From the NCBI GenBank assembly GCA_002724675.1, contig PBPL01000201.1, positions 1 through 45,937 on the forward strand: a stretch of DNA of 45,937 bases, written 5' to 3'. A program made the position numbers and the translations under genes. This document shows positions 16,946-25,946 of the stretch, piece after piece. The stretch is from Deltaproteobacteria bacterium (GTDB taxonomy: Bacteria; Myxococcota_A; UBA796; UBA9615). The notes under the pieces were generated by a model, which saw only the letters and a list, made by a program, of their open reading frames with translations, searched no databases and had not been told where the DNA came from. Position 1 is the stretch's first letter. Every line of letters begins with the position of its first letter.

Positions 16946-18280
16946 ATGACGAGAGCAGAGAACCTACGGACATTCGTGGGGCGGTGGGGTCTGTTTGCTG
17001 GCCTCAGTCTGCTGTTCGCTTGCAGTGGCACTTCGCAGGACTCCTCTGAGAGTGGTGGTAGCGCCGGCGGTACGTTGACGCTGGGGGCGGTGTTGCCCAC
17101 CACGGGGCCCAACGCTGCTGTGGGGCGGGAGTGTGCTGATGCGGTGCAGATGGCGGCGGCGGAGTGGAGCCCGCGGTTCAAAGAAAAGGGTTGGACCCTA
17201 GAGGTGGACGTCCAGGATGATGCTTCGGACCCAAAGCAGGCTGTCGCAGCGGCGTATGCGGTGACGGGCAAGCCTTCTACTTTCGGTGTGGTTGCACACT
17301 ACAACTCAGGTTGCTTCTTGCCGGCGACAGAGGTCTACCACTCGGCAGGCGTCATGGCGGTGAGTCCGGCCACGACCAATGTGGAGATCACCCAGCGGGG
17401 CTACGTGGAGATCGCTCGTGTCCCACCGCACGACGGTATTCAGGGCCAAGTGACTGCGGAGTTCGTACGTCACCGATTGGACGTGGTGACGGTGGCTGTG
17501 ATTCACGACCGCACCCAGTATGGGCAGGGTCTTGCAGAGGTGTTCCGCGAACACGGACAGAACGTGGGCTTGAAGATCACCTCGTTCGACGGGATCTCGG
17601 TTGGAGACAAGGACTTTCGCGCCCTCTTGACGAAGGTGCGGGCAGCAGCCCCCGATGCGATCTACTTCGGCGGTCTCTATGACGAGGCGGGCTTCCTGGT
17701 GAAGCAGGCGCGCGAGCTGGGCATCGCTTCCTTGTTCGTCAGCGACGACGCGGTCAAGGGGCAGGACTTCTTCGATGTGGGCGGCGCGGCGACCGAGGGG
17801 GCCATTATTTCGTTTCCAGGAACTCCCCTCGAGCGTCTGGACTCTGCGAAGAACTTCTTGTCATCGTTCCAGGCCAAGTACGGTCGTCCGGTCCAGAACT
17901 ATGCGCCGTATGCCTACGACACCGCCAACATCCTGCTCAATGCGGCCTATGAGGCAGTGAAGGAGGGACGTCCCGACGATCTCCGGGGGGCAGTGGTCAG
18001 TCACACGCGGGCGACCCAGCACCAGGGCACGCTCGGCGTGACGAAGTTCGACCTCAACGGCGACACGCTCAATCGCAAGTACTCCTTCTACCGTGTTGTG
18101 GACGGTGCCTTCGAGTACATGGAGACGGTTCTCTTGGGTGCTGCAGGACAGGCTCAGGAGGAGGCCGGGGAAGCTGCGCCTGTGCAGGCGACAGAGACCC
18201 CGAGCACGACTGGGGACGCTGCAGCGTCTCCAGCAGATCCATCCACCCCACCATCTACGGCGCCCGCCGGTACCGACTGA
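16946..18280 (+). CDS. ABC transporter substrate-binding lipoprotein, branched-chain amino acid (LivJ/K) type
   Basis: A 444-residue periplasmic binding protein (type I, Peripla_BP_6). The start at ATG 16946 has GGGAGG upstream. The lipobox is LFAC (Cys26), followed by a Ser/Gly linker. The fold is shown by LTLGAVLPTTGPNAAVGRECADAVQMA at the front, VVAHYNSGCFLPATEVYHSAGV and VAVIHDRTQYGQGLAE in the middle, and DAIYFGGLYDEAGFLVKQAREL. The C-terminus has a Glu/Ala/Pro/Ser/Thr-rich tail of about 60 residues. It would capture branched-chain amino acids or a related polar ligand and pass it to the permease encoded 13 bases downstream. A TAGACT box at about 16913 could be a -10 element; no -35 was recognised. 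Confidence 0.92.
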   Translation: MTRAENLRTFVGRWGLFAGLSLLFACSGTSQDSSESGGSAGGTLTLGAVLPTTGPNAAVGRECADAVQMAAAEWSPRFKEKGWTLEVDVQDDASDPKQAVAAAYAVTGKPSTFGVVAHYNSGCFLPATEVYHSAGVMAVSPATTNVEITQRGYVEIARVPPHDGIQGQVTAEFVRHRLDVVTVAVIHDRTQYGQGLAEVFREHGQNVGLKITSFDGISVGDKDFRALLTKVRAAAPDAIYFGGLYDEAGFLVKQARELGIASLFVSDDAVKGQDFFDVGGAATEGAIISFPGTPLERLDSAKNFLSSFQAKYGRPVQNYAPYAYDTANILLNAAYEAVKEGRPDDLRGAVVSHTRATQHQGTLGVTKFDLNGDTLNRKYSFYRVVDGAFEYMETVLLGAAGQAQEEAGEAAPVQATETPSTTGDAAASPADPSTPPSTAPAGTD

Positions 18281-18293
18281 CCCGGTCACCACC

Positions 18294-19598
18294 TTGGCTA
18301 CTTCGCCTGTTCGTGGCGACATACTCCAGGGAGTCGTCGGAGGGGTCCTGGTTGGCCTCCTGCTGGTCCTCGGGGGAGCGTCGGGGCTCATGGCTCTGGA
18401 GCAGCCGGCCTCGCTTGCTCAGCACCTCGTCAATGGGCTTTGTCTCGGGGGGCTGTTTGCTCTGATCGCCCTTGGCTACACGATGGTCTACGGGATCATC
18501 GAGCTCATCAACTTCGCCCATGGCGAGGTGTTCATGGTGGGTTCCTTCTTGGGCTTGCTAGCCCTGGAGGCGCTCTTCGGCTGGGGTATTACCTCGATCT
18601 TCGTGGCCCTTCCTCTCGCCATCATGGCCTCGATGATTGGCTGTGCGGCACTGGGGGTTGCGCTGGACTCCGTCGCCTACAAGCCCCTGCGGAGGACACC
18701 CACGTGGTCGGCGGTGGGCTCGGCGGCCTTCGCGGTCGTTGGGCTGCTCCTTATTCTCTTGCCAGGCAAGGGGGGGATTGGTGGCTCCGTGGACTCGCCC
18801 GCTGTCTGGGCTAGTCGTATGGCGGGTGGCCTCGTCCTGGTGCTGTTTGCTCTTCAGGCGTATCGGCTGGATGAGCGCAGTGCCAGCCGGCCCCGCAGCA
18901 CGCCCAGGATCAACGCTCTCTTGTCGGCAATTGGCATGAGCATCTTCTTGCAGAACTTGGTGATGCTCGCAGTCGGGCGTGACACGCAGACGTTCGTTCA
19001 GATGTCAGACTTCACAGGGCTCTCGGCGACCTCCTTCCCGGCTCTCGGAATCGAGGTTCAGTGGATTGAGGTCATGACGGTCGTGTCGGCACTGTTGTTG
19101 ATGCTGGCACTGGATCTTCTGGTGACGCGGACACGTCTTGGCGCTGGCATGCGAGCCATCGCTCAGGATCCGGAAGCGGCGATGATGCTCGGAATTCCAG
19201 TGACTCGCGTCATCACCATGACGTTTGTGGTGGGCTCAGCCCTTGCCGCTGCGGCCGGGATTCTCTATGGGCTTCGCACTGGCGGGATCAAGTTCAATGA
19301 CGGCTTCATCATCGGCCTCAAGGCGTTCATCGCTGCCGTGCTGGGGGGGATTGGCAACATTCGGGGGGCCATGCTTGGAGGCTTCTTGCTCGGCCTCTCT
19401 GAGACCGTCTTGGTCGCTACTATGGACTTTGGTTGGGAGGCCCTTGGCCACCAGGTGCATGGGGACGAGGCGAGCCGTCTCTGGCCGCGAGCGGAGTTCC
19501 ACGACTACAAGGACGCCATTGCGTTCCTCGTGTTGATTGTTGTCCTGTGTCTGCGGCCATCAGGGCTGCTGGGCGCTCCCCAGGTGGAGAAGGTGTGA
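18294..19598 (+). CDS. LivH-type ABC transporter permease with internal insertion
   Basis: About 434 residues, longer than the usual 290-310 of LivH. Conserved LivH parts are LVNGLCLGGLFALIALGYTMVYGIIELINFAHGE near the N-terminus, and later the EAA-type segment MRAIAQDPEAAMMLGIPV with FIIGLKAFIAAVLGGIGNIRGAMLGG. Between PLRRTP and RINALLSAIGMSIFLQN about 65 extra residues (roughly 138-204) with two added hydrophobic stretches interrupt the normal sequence, and there is one extra N-terminal helix. The start was taken as TTG 18294 just behind the binding-protein gene; ATG 18390 is an alternative. No livM, livG or livF follows, so the partner permease and the ATPases must be encoded elsewhere. 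Confidence 0.88.
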   Translation: MATSPVRGDILQGVVGGVLVGLLLVLGGASGLMALEQPASLAQHLVNGLCLGGLFALIALGYTMVYGIIELINFAHGEVFMVGSFLGLLALEALFGWGITSIFVALPLAIMASMIGCAALGVALDSVAYKPLRRTPTWSAVGSAAFAVVGLLLILLPGKGGIGGSVDSPAVWASRMAGGLVLVLFALQAYRLDERSASRPRSTPRINALLSAIGMSIFLQNLVMLAVGRDTQTFVQMSDFTGLSATSFPALGIEVQWIEVMTVVSALLLMLALDLLVTRTRLGAGMRAIAQDPEAAMMLGIPVTRVITMTFVVGSALAAAAGILYGLRTGGIKFNDGFIIGLKAFIAAVLGGIGNIRGAMLGGFLLGLSETVLVATMDFGWEALGHQVHGDEASRLWPRAEFHDYKDAIAFLVLIVVLCLRPSGLLGAPQVEKV

Positions 19599-20821
19599 CT
19601 GAAGTCGAGGCCTCGCAGCTGGAGCATCGCCTGGTCTTGAGGTCCGGGAGGCGGCACCGCGTACTTCGCGGTCACCCCTGGGTCTTCAGCAACCAACTGG
19701 AGGGGCTTCCGGACGCTCTTGTTGCTGGCGATGCCGTTCAGGTGGTGGATAGTGCTGGGGCCTTTGTTGGTCGTGGCTATGCCCATCCCAACACACTGAT
19801 CGCGGCTCGTCTGTTGACACGGGACCCCGACGTTCTTGTGGAAGATCGCCTCATCGAGGAGCGGCTAGTCACCGCTCTCGCGCTGCGCGAGCGGGTATGT
19901 CCTGGTCGGCGCTCGTTTCGGTGGGTGCACGGGGAAGCTGACGGGCTCCCGGGTCTGGTCATTGACCGATTCGAGGGCGCTGACGGAAGGCCGCGTGTGG
20001 TGCTCGTGGCCAACACGGCGGGCATGGAGAGGCTGCGGCCTCGGATCGAAGGGATCTTGCGGGAACGCTTCGATGTCATGGCCGGATTCTGGAAGTGTGA
20101 CAGTCGCGGGCGAGCTCTTGAGGGTCTGCCCGATGATGCGGGTTCTGGTTGGGGGGTAGAGGCCGGATCGGAGCCAGCCTGGTGTACCGAAGATGACGGA
20201 CTTTCCATTCAATTCGAACCCCACGGCGGACAGAAGACCGGTTTGTTTCTCGACATGTGGGACAACCGACGACACATGAGCCCGGCGCTGGCCTCGGGTC
20301 GGGTCTTGGATTTGTTCTCGTATGTGGGCCAGTGGGGGCTCCACGCGGCGCGCGCTGGGGCCACTGAGGTGGTGTGTGTCGACCGCTCCCAGGCTGCCTG
20401 TGCCATGGCCTCTCAGAATGCCGAGAGGAATGGCTTAGCCGGCCAGGTGACGGTGGCTTGCGCCCCCTGTGAAGACTATTTAGCGACGGTTCGCGACGGA
20501 TCCCTCGATGCCGTCATTTGTGATCCGCCGTCCTTCATCCGCTCGAAGAAGCACCTCTCCCGCGGCTCAGCCGCGTACCGCACCTTGTTTGCTCGAGTCT
20601 TGCGCAAGGTCCGGCCAGGGGGTCTCGCGGTCCTAGCGTCCTGCTCTTATCACCTGAATGAGGAGCGGTTCGAGCGTGTGCTGACTGAGGCTGCGAAGTG
20701 GGCCAACTGTCGGCTGAGTGTCATCCGTCGGGCTGGTCAGGCTCCCTGTCATCCGGTCCCCCTTTGGTTTCCAGAGGCTCGCTATCTGAAGTGTTGGTTA
20801 GTCTCTGTGGACGTCTTGTGA
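19595..20821 (+). CDS. RlmI-like class I SAM-dependent 23S rRNA (cytosine-C5) methyltransferase
   Basis: A 408-residue protein, close to the about 396 of E. coli RlmI. It starts with GTG 19595 overlapping the permease stop (GTGA), so translation is coupled. The N-terminal PUA domain shows LRSGRRHRVLRGHPWVFSNQL; the central EEHD-like region contains SFRWVHGEADGLPGLVID. The C-terminal Rossmann methyltransferase has motif I (VLDLFSYVGQWGLHAARAGA), an acidic ribose-binding strand (VVCVDRSQ), and the DPPSFIRSKK motif IV. The family makes m5C in 23S rRNA. Being in one operon with an amino-acid transporter is odd and probably reflects only co-transcription. Confidence 0.92.
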   Translation: MTEVEASQLEHRLVLRSGRRHRVLRGHPWVFSNQLEGLPDALVAGDAVQVVDSAGAFVGRGYAHPNTLIAARLLTRDPDVLVEDRLIEERLVTALALRERVCPGRRSFRWVHGEADGLPGLVIDRFEGADGRPRVVLVANTAGMERLRPRIEGILRERFDVMAGFWKCDSRGRALEGLPDDAGSGWGVEAGSEPAWCTEDDGLSIQFEPHGGQKTGLFLDMWDNRRHMSPALASGRVLDLFSYVGQWGLHAARAGATEVVCVDRSQAACAMASQNAERNGLAGQVTVACAPCEDYLATVRDGSLDAVICDPPSFIRSKKHLSRGSAAYRTLFARVLRKVRPGGLAVLASCSYHLNEERFERVLTEAAKWANCRLSVIRRAGQAPCHPVPLWFPEARYLKCWLVSVDVL

Positions 20822-20910
20822 GGCCGGTCTTGTCATCGGTCAGTATGATGGACGCGGCCTCCCCTCCGTAGCTAGCGGTTTGGGGGAGCCAGGGAGGCTC
20901 CGAGCCTGGC

Positions 20911-23391
20911 ATGCGATTGCCCGCTGTCCTCGGCGAGTACCGATTGGTTGAACAGCTAGGCATTGGTGCGTTTGGGAACGTCTACCGTGCCGAGGTGATG
21001 GGGGATCTCGGCTTCTCCAAGGAGGTGGCGATCAAGCTGCTCGACCCGCTTCGGGTCAGTGATGTGCCTGCCGTTGTCAGCGCCTTCGCAGATGAGGCGG
21101 GCTTTCTGAGCAAGATTCATCACCCCAACATCATCAAGGTGATCCAGTTCAAAGAGATCTCTCACGAGTTCTTGGGAGACACCTTCTTGATGGTCTGTGA
21201 GCTCGTTCGCGGCCAGACCTTGAGGGAATTGATCTCGAAGCTGCGAGGTGCGGGCACGCGCATGCCGCTGGAGGCCCTGGTTCTCTTGCTTAGCGAGGCC
21301 GTAGATGCATTGCGCTATGCCCACAGCCTGAAGACGCCCTCTGGCGAACAGCTCGGTCTGGTGCATCGAGATCTCAAGCCCGAGAACCTGATGATGTCGG
21401 AGAACGGATATCTCAAGATTCTCGACTTTGGAATTGCTTGGGCAGGAGAGCGGTTGTCGGGACAGACGATGACCCAGATGACCAAGGGGACGCCTCTCTA
21501 CATGAGCCCAGAGCAGCTTCGAGGGTTGCACCTCGATGGTCGGTCTGATCTGTACTCTCTTGGCCTTATCGCCTTCGAGCTTGTCTGCATGGAGCCATTC
21601 GTGGTTGAGCCGTCGACGGGCAGTGTCGATCTGCCCGCGCTGGTCCACGCAGCGGCGACTACGACCTGGGAGGAGCGCTATCCGATCTTGCGCGAGTCGC
21701 TTCGATCGACCCAGGGCTACGGACTGGATGAGGTGCCAGCTCAGGCCATCGAGAATCTGGTGGGATGGCTCGTCTCTCCCCTTCCTGACAACCGGCCCCC
21801 CAACGCCCTGACTCTGCTGGGGCCAGTGGAGGCACTCCAAGACACGTGGAAGCCGAGTCGCGGGCGACGGTTCTTTCGGGAGTGTGTCGGCGAGTGGAGC
21901 ACTGCGGATGAAGAAGCGCCGATTGACTTTCCGATCCGCACTCCGTCTGCGCCCCCCATGGAGGTGGCTCCGAGTCTCGAGCTTCATGCGCTGGACGATG
22001 AGGACTCCCAGCCCCCTGTGGAGCCGGTCGTTGTCAGCGACGACGGGGGCGAGCAGCACCGGGCAGCTCTAGAGTCTCAGGCGACAGTTGCTCCTATGGC
22101 TTCGTCAAGCGATGCGATCACGGCGCCTCCTGGTCCGACCCTTCCCGAGGTCTCTCAGGAAGAGGCGGAGCATCTGTTCGATGGCTTCGACAGTCACGCA
22201 TCTCTGGCACCCATCGGTGTGACAGAAGTACCTCTCCCCGAATCCGTTGCCATGCCCTTGGGGCCCACTCGTCACATGCCGGCCCACTCGGGGATGGACC
22301 CGCCGAGCCCACTGGGTGCACTCGCTCAGCTGGACGCCACCTCGCCGGACAGCGTGCGGCATGGCGCTGACGATGAGGACCCTGCAGCCGCAGCGTCTCC
22401 CGGGGTGCTGGCGGAGTTCGATCGGATGACTGGCCCCCTGAAGGCTGTGGCTGTCAATCTTGAGGAAAAGCGCCAGGCCGGCTCCAAGAGGGCGCTTGCT
22501 CTGGTAGCCGGTGGCGGGGCTCTCGCCTTGATCTTCTTGGTGATCGGGGTTGGCATCCTCGTGACGTTCTTCACTCGCTGGGTGGGCGACACCTTCTTCC
22601 AAGGAGATCCGCTGCCCATCGAGTTGAGCATGGAGCAGACCGCGGGGACAGAGGTCGCTGTGGGGGCTGCCGGTGGCGAAGGAGACTCGGGCGACGGGAC
22701 TGCCGCTGACCAGTCTCGCGGTGCTTCTGCGGAGTCGAGGACTGCTGCTGCAGTAGGAGCAGCGACGCCATCTCCTGCTCGTTCGGTTCGCAGCTCGAAG
22801 GCCAAGCCTCGGGCTTCTAAGCGTTCGGCGCGAAGCCGCCGGAGCGCCTCGAGTCGCAAGCAGCCCAAGAAAGCAGCGGCCTCGGCCACCAGCCCGAGCG
22901 GTCGCCCCTCGGAGGCGGACGAGTCCGCGTCCGAGGAGTCCCTCGCAATGGGGCCCAGTGCGGGAGACCTGTGGGGCGGAAAGACTACGAAGGCCAAGCC
23001 AGTTCGGCTTCGGGCACCCACCAACACCAGGTCCTCTTCGGCGTGGGCGAAGCCGCCCAGCATGACCCCGCCGGTTGTCTCGTCTCTGCAGGTCCCACCC
23101 GTCGTGGCCCCCGGAGGCTCCTACCAGTTCCAGCTATCCATGGCGGATGGTGAGGCCACCTGCGATCCGAAGTTGTGGATCTCCCCCAACGGCAAGAAGT
23201 TCACGCGTAAGGGGATGCGTCACATGCGTGGTGGTCTTTACGAGCGAACGCTTCTCTTGCCGGTTGGGACTCAGTGGTCACGGGGGCTGTATTACTACGT
23301 GGGCTGTTGCTGGGGTGACTCGGGTCCATGTTCGGCCATCATGTACACCGAGGGTGCCCCCGCCTTCATCGGAGGCTCTGGTCGTCCCTGA
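20911..23391 (+). CDS. Transmembrane Hanks-type Ser/Thr protein kinase
   Basis: An 826-residue protein. The kinase domain (about 8-290) has the glycine loop GIGAFGNVYRAEV, the ATP-binding Lys42 (VAIK), the catalytic loop HRDLKPEN (Asp154), DFG (172-174) and GTPLYMSPEQL, so it should be active. A long acidic, Pro-rich cytoplasmic linker follows, then one transmembrane helix (about 527-552), then an extracytoplasmic part with a highly basic Ser/Ala/Arg/Lys stretch. At the C-terminus is a small beta-sandwich-like domain (about 725-820: SYQFQLSMADGE, YERTLLLPVG, GLYYYVGCCWGDSGPC) resembling carbohydrate-binding sandwich modules. This domain may sense an envelope ligand. A TATGAT box at about 20844 could be a -10 element. 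Sugar-nucleotide genes follow. Confidence 0.93.
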   Translation: MRLPAVLGEYRLVEQLGIGAFGNVYRAEVMGDLGFSKEVAIKLLDPLRVSDVPAVVSAFADEAGFLSKIHHPNIIKVIQFKEISHEFLGDTFLMVCELVRGQTLRELISKLRGAGTRMPLEALVLLLSEAVDALRYAHSLKTPSGEQLGLVHRDLKPENLMMSENGYLKILDFGIAWAGERLSGQTMTQMTKGTPLYMSPEQLRGLHLDGRSDLYSLGLIAFELVCMEPFVVEPSTGSVDLPALVHAAATTTWEERYPILRESLRSTQGYGLDEVPAQAIENLVGWLVSPLPDNRPPNALTLLGPVEALQDTWKPSRGRRFFRECVGEWSTADEEAPIDFPIRTPSAPPMEVAPSLELHALDDEDSQPPVEPVVVSDDGGEQHRAALESQATVAPMASSSDAITAPPGPTLPEVSQEEAEHLFDGFDSHASLAPIGVTEVPLPESVAMPLGPTRHMPAHSGMDPPSPLGALAQLDATSPDSVRHGADDEDPAAAASPGVLAEFDRMTGPLKAVAVNLEEKRQAGSKRALALVAGGGALALIFLVIGVGILVTFFTRWVGDTFFQGDPLPIELSMEQTAGTEVAVGAAGGEGDSGDGTAADQSRGASAESRTAAAVGAATPSPARSVRSSKAKPRASKRSARSRRSASSRKQPKKAAASATSPSGRPSEADESASEESLAMGPSAGDLWGGKTTKAKPVRLRAPTNTRSSSAWAKPPSMTPPVVSSLQVPPVVAPGGSYQFQLSMADGEATCDPKLWISPNGKKFTRKGMRHMRGGLYERTLLLPVGTQWSRGLYYYVGCCWGDSGPCSAIMYTEGAPAFIGGSGRP

Positions 23392-23422
23392 TCAGAGAAC
23401 CGGCCGGGCTACACGGTGTTTC

Positions 23423-24487
23423 GTGACTGATACTTGGTTGGTTACAGGTGGAGCAGGCTTCATCGGCCGTGTCGTTGTAGAGCAACTCCTGGCGTGGACA
23501 GAGGGGCCCCAGGTCGTTGTGCTCGATGCGATGACCTATGCCGCCCATCCAGTTGCTCTAAGGGCTGTGGGCGAGAGCTACGCAGGGCTCCCCGAATCTT
23601 CCCGCCTGACCATCGTGGAGGGGGACGTTGCTGATGGCGTACTTGTGTCGAAGTTAATGGCACGAGTGCGACCTCGTGTTGTCCTGAACCTGGCTGCAGA
23701 GACCCATGTCGACCGGTCGCTCTCCAACAATGCCCCTTTTGTTCGCACCAACGTCGAGGGTACAGAGATGCTCGTGCGGGCTTCGGTCGACTGTCGTGTG
23801 GAGCGGTTCGTTCAGGTGTCCACCGATGAGGTCTATGGCGATCGGGTGGGTCGGAGGGCGGCCCGAGAAACAGATGGGGTAGAGCCCACGAATCCGTACG
23901 CAGCGACCAAGGCCTGTGGCGATGCGTTGGTGCAGGCTGCGGTGCGAAGCTCTGGGCTCGATGCGGTGATTACCCGTGGTTGCAACACATACGGGCCTGG
24001 ACAGTTCCCCGAGAAGTTGTTGCCCCTAGCGGCGCTTCGTTGGGGCGCCGACCAGCCAATGTGGGTCTATGGAGATGGGCTGCAGGAGCGCGTCTGGCTG
24101 CACGTGGACGACCACGCGGCGGGGATCCTCGCTGCGGCGCGCGTTGGAACCGAGGGGGCGGTGTACCACTTCTCAGGGGGCCGACCCCGGACGAACCAGG
24201 CCACACTGGAGTCTTGGCGTCGTGCTTTGGGTCTTGGCGGGCGTCCCGATGACTACCTACGAAGGGTTGCGGATCGGCCTGGCCATGACCGCCGATACGC
24301 TCTCGGCGATCAGGAAACGCGGAGACAGCTCGGTTGGGCGCCGCGGCGTTCGTGGCGATCGGGGCTTCGCGCAACGGCGAAGTGGTTGGCCTCCAATCCC
24401 CAATTCTGGGCTTCAAGCCTTGAGCAACATGGGGTGAGCGCCTTCTTTGCGGCGCAGTATGGCGAGCCTCCGGTTGTTGCGTCGTGA
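23423..24487 (+). CDS. rmlB: dTDP-glucose 4,6-dehydratase (RmlB-type)
   Basis: A 354-residue extended short-chain dehydrogenase. From GTG 23423 it begins with the NAD-binding motif TGGAGFIG. The dehydratase triad STDEVYG (Thr134, Asp135, Glu136) and the YAATK motif (Tyr159, Lys163) are at the canonical places of RmlB. NLAAETHVDRS and RGCNTYGPGQFPEKLLPL are further RmlB/RffG hallmarks. It converts dTDP-glucose to dTDP-4-keto-6-deoxyglucose, the branch point to L-rhamnose and other deoxysugars. The frame extends upstream into the kinase gene; that is rejected because family similarity begins here. It overlaps the next gene by GTGA, forming a coupled pathway block. Confidence 0.93.
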   Translation: MTDTWLVTGGAGFIGRVVVEQLLAWTEGPQVVVLDAMTYAAHPVALRAVGESYAGLPESSRLTIVEGDVADGVLVSKLMARVRPRVVLNLAAETHVDRSLSNNAPFVRTNVEGTEMLVRASVDCRVERFVQVSTDEVYGDRVGRRAARETDGVEPTNPYAATKACGDALVQAAVRSSGLDAVITRGCNTYGPGQFPEKLLPLAALRWGADQPMWVYGDGLQERVWLHVDDHAAGILAAARVGTEGAVYHFSGGRPRTNQATLESWRRALGLGGRPDDYLRRVADRPGHDRRYALGDQETRRQLGWAPRRSWRSGLRATAKWLASNPQFWASSLEQHGVSAFFAAQYGEPPVVAS

Positions 24488-25380
24488 CGGCCCGATGCCT
24501 GCTGCTTCTCGGGGCTAGTGGTCGCCTCGGAGCGACAGTTCGGCGGACAGCGCCGCCGAACTGGCGTCTGGATGTACCCACGCGGATCGAGCTGGATCTG
24601 CAGCGGCTGGCCAGCGGAGACACGGGGCCACTGGAGGCTCGATTGGCTCACGCTCCGCCTGAGGTGGTTCTTAATACGGCTGCGATGGCAGGAGTGGATG
24701 CTTGCGAGGTCCAGCGGGAAGAAGCAACCGCGGTCAATGCACTCGCTCCTGCTGTCTTGGCGAAGGTGTGCGCGCGAGCCAAGGTTCCTTTGGTTCATGT
24801 CTCGACGGACTACGTCTTTGGTGGCATCGGCTCCCAACGGACAGGGCCCTATGCCGAGAACGCGGTGCAGTGTCCTGCCCAGCACTACGGTGCCACTAAG
24901 GCAGAGGGTGAACGGGGGGTGCTGGATGCGGGGGGGCGGGCCCATGTCGTGCGCCTATCTTGGATCTACGGCTCTGCCGCCCGAGCATTTCTGGACCATG
25001 TGCTCGGTCAGGTGGATGGCTCGGGGCAAGCAGTGGCCGTGTTCGGGGCGCAGCGGAGTCGCCCCACGCCCGCGACGTCGGTCAGCAAGTGGCTGTTGGC
25101 ACTCTGTGATCTCTTGGCAAGGGGGCAAGCAGCGCCGTCGATCTTGCATCCCGTGAGTGGGCCGTCTGCCAGTCGAAACCAGTGGGCACGAGCGATCCTC
25201 GACGATCAGGGACACGACCAAGTTCCCATTACCGAGGCGCCCATGCAGGTCCGGGGATTTTCCAAGACGGCGGTTCGTCCCGTGGACAGTCGCCTTGATG
25301 GGACTGCGACGATGCGTTGGGCCGAGCAAGTCGGGATGCCCGCTCTCTTGGACTGGAGAGACAGCCCTTCATCCAACTGA
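24484..25380 (+). CDS. rmlD: dTDP-4-dehydrorhamnose reductase (RmlD-type)
   Basis: A 298-residue short-chain dehydrogenase, the family's usual size. It starts with GTG 24484 overlapping the stop of rmlB. It has the nucleotide-binding LLLGASGRLGATV, the RmlD signatures VVLNTAAMAGVDACE and VHVSTDYVFGG, the catalytic YGATK (Tyr135, Lys139), and VVRLSWIYG. The enzyme reduces dTDP-4-keto-rhamnose to dTDP-L-rhamnose with NAD(P)H. With RmlB and the RmlC-like cupin downstream it forms the last three steps of rhamnose synthesis; rmlA, the first step, is not in the window. Confidence 0.93.
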   Translation: MTARCLLLLGASGRLGATVRRTAPPNWRLDVPTRIELDLQRLASGDTGPLEARLAHAPPEVVLNTAAMAGVDACEVQREEATAVNALAPAVLAKVCARAKVPLVHVSTDYVFGGIGSQRTGPYAENAVQCPAQHYGATKAEGERGVLDAGGRAHVVRLSWIYGSAARAFLDHVLGQVDGSGQAVAVFGAQRSRPTPATSVSKWLLALCDLLARGQAAPSILHPVSGPSASRNQWARAILDDQGHDQVPITEAPMQVRGFSKTAVRPVDSRLDGTATMRWAEQVGMPALLDWRDSPSSN

Positions 25381-25430
25381 CAATGTACTCGTAGCCTGAG
25401 TGCGGCGTCGCGATCGTCTATCCTGCGGGC

Positions 25431-25946
25431 GTGCCTGGTGATCCCAATCCTCTGCAGCCTGCTCGTCCAACGGCCATCGAGGGCGTCCTGATTCAGGAAC
25501 TCGGTTGGTTCACGGATCAGAGAGGAAGCCTGTCTGTGTTGCTGCGAGGAGATGATCCGGACTTGCGAGGTGACCAGTTCGGTCAGGCCTACGTGACAAC
25601 AGTTCTGCCGGGTGTGGTCAAGGCGTGGCACTGTCATCAGGCCCAGTGGGATCGGATGGTGGGCATGGTGGGCAGGACTCTTCTGGTGTTGGTGGATGGT
25701 CGCGCACAATCATCGACTCGGGGACAGGTCGTCGAACATGTCCTCGGAGATCGCCACCCCTCGTTGGTCCTGATCCCGCCGGGGGTCTGGCATGGGCTCA
25801 AGGCGATCGGGGCTTCGGAGTCGATGGTCTTGAATCTCACGACCACGCCCTACAACTTGCAGGATCCCGATGAAGTGCGTGCACCGCCACATGGTCCGCC
25901 GGCGGCGGGCCTCGCGGCCTATGACTGGGCCCGTGAGGATGGCTGA
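25431..25946 (+). CDS. RmlC-like dTDP-4-dehydrorhamnose 3,5-epimerase family cupin
   Basis: A 171-residue cupin from GTG 25431. The region ELGWFTDQRGSLSVLLR, VTTVLPGVVKAWHCHQAQWD and LVLIPPGVWHGLKAI follows the RmlC fold, with the active-site His in the strand KAWHCH. Classical RmlC has RGLHYQ there, so this is the divergent KAWHxH branch of the family, which includes sugar epimerases and isomerases of other specificity. Position behind rmlB and rmlD makes 3,5-epimerisation of dTDP-4-keto-6-deoxyglucose likely. Its end overlaps the start of the FAD oxidase gene by eight bases. Confidence 0.85.
   Translation: MPGDPNPLQPARPTAIEGVLIQELGWFTDQRGSLSVLLRGDDPDLRGDQFGQAYVTTVLPGVVKAWHCHQAQWDRMVGMVGRTLLVLVDGRAQSSTRGQVVEHVLGDRHPSLVLIPPGVWHGLKAIGASESMVLNLTTTPYNLQDPDEVRAPPHGPPAAGLAAYDWAREDG

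Noticed and set aside
18093-18293. Longer N-terminus for the LivH permease
   Set aside because: It overlaps the binding-protein gene in another frame and is Arg/Pro-rich without protein character.
20956-22059. 367-codon open frame on the minus strand
   Set aside because: It lies opposite the kinase domain with all catalytic motifs; typical antisense shadow in GC-rich DNA.
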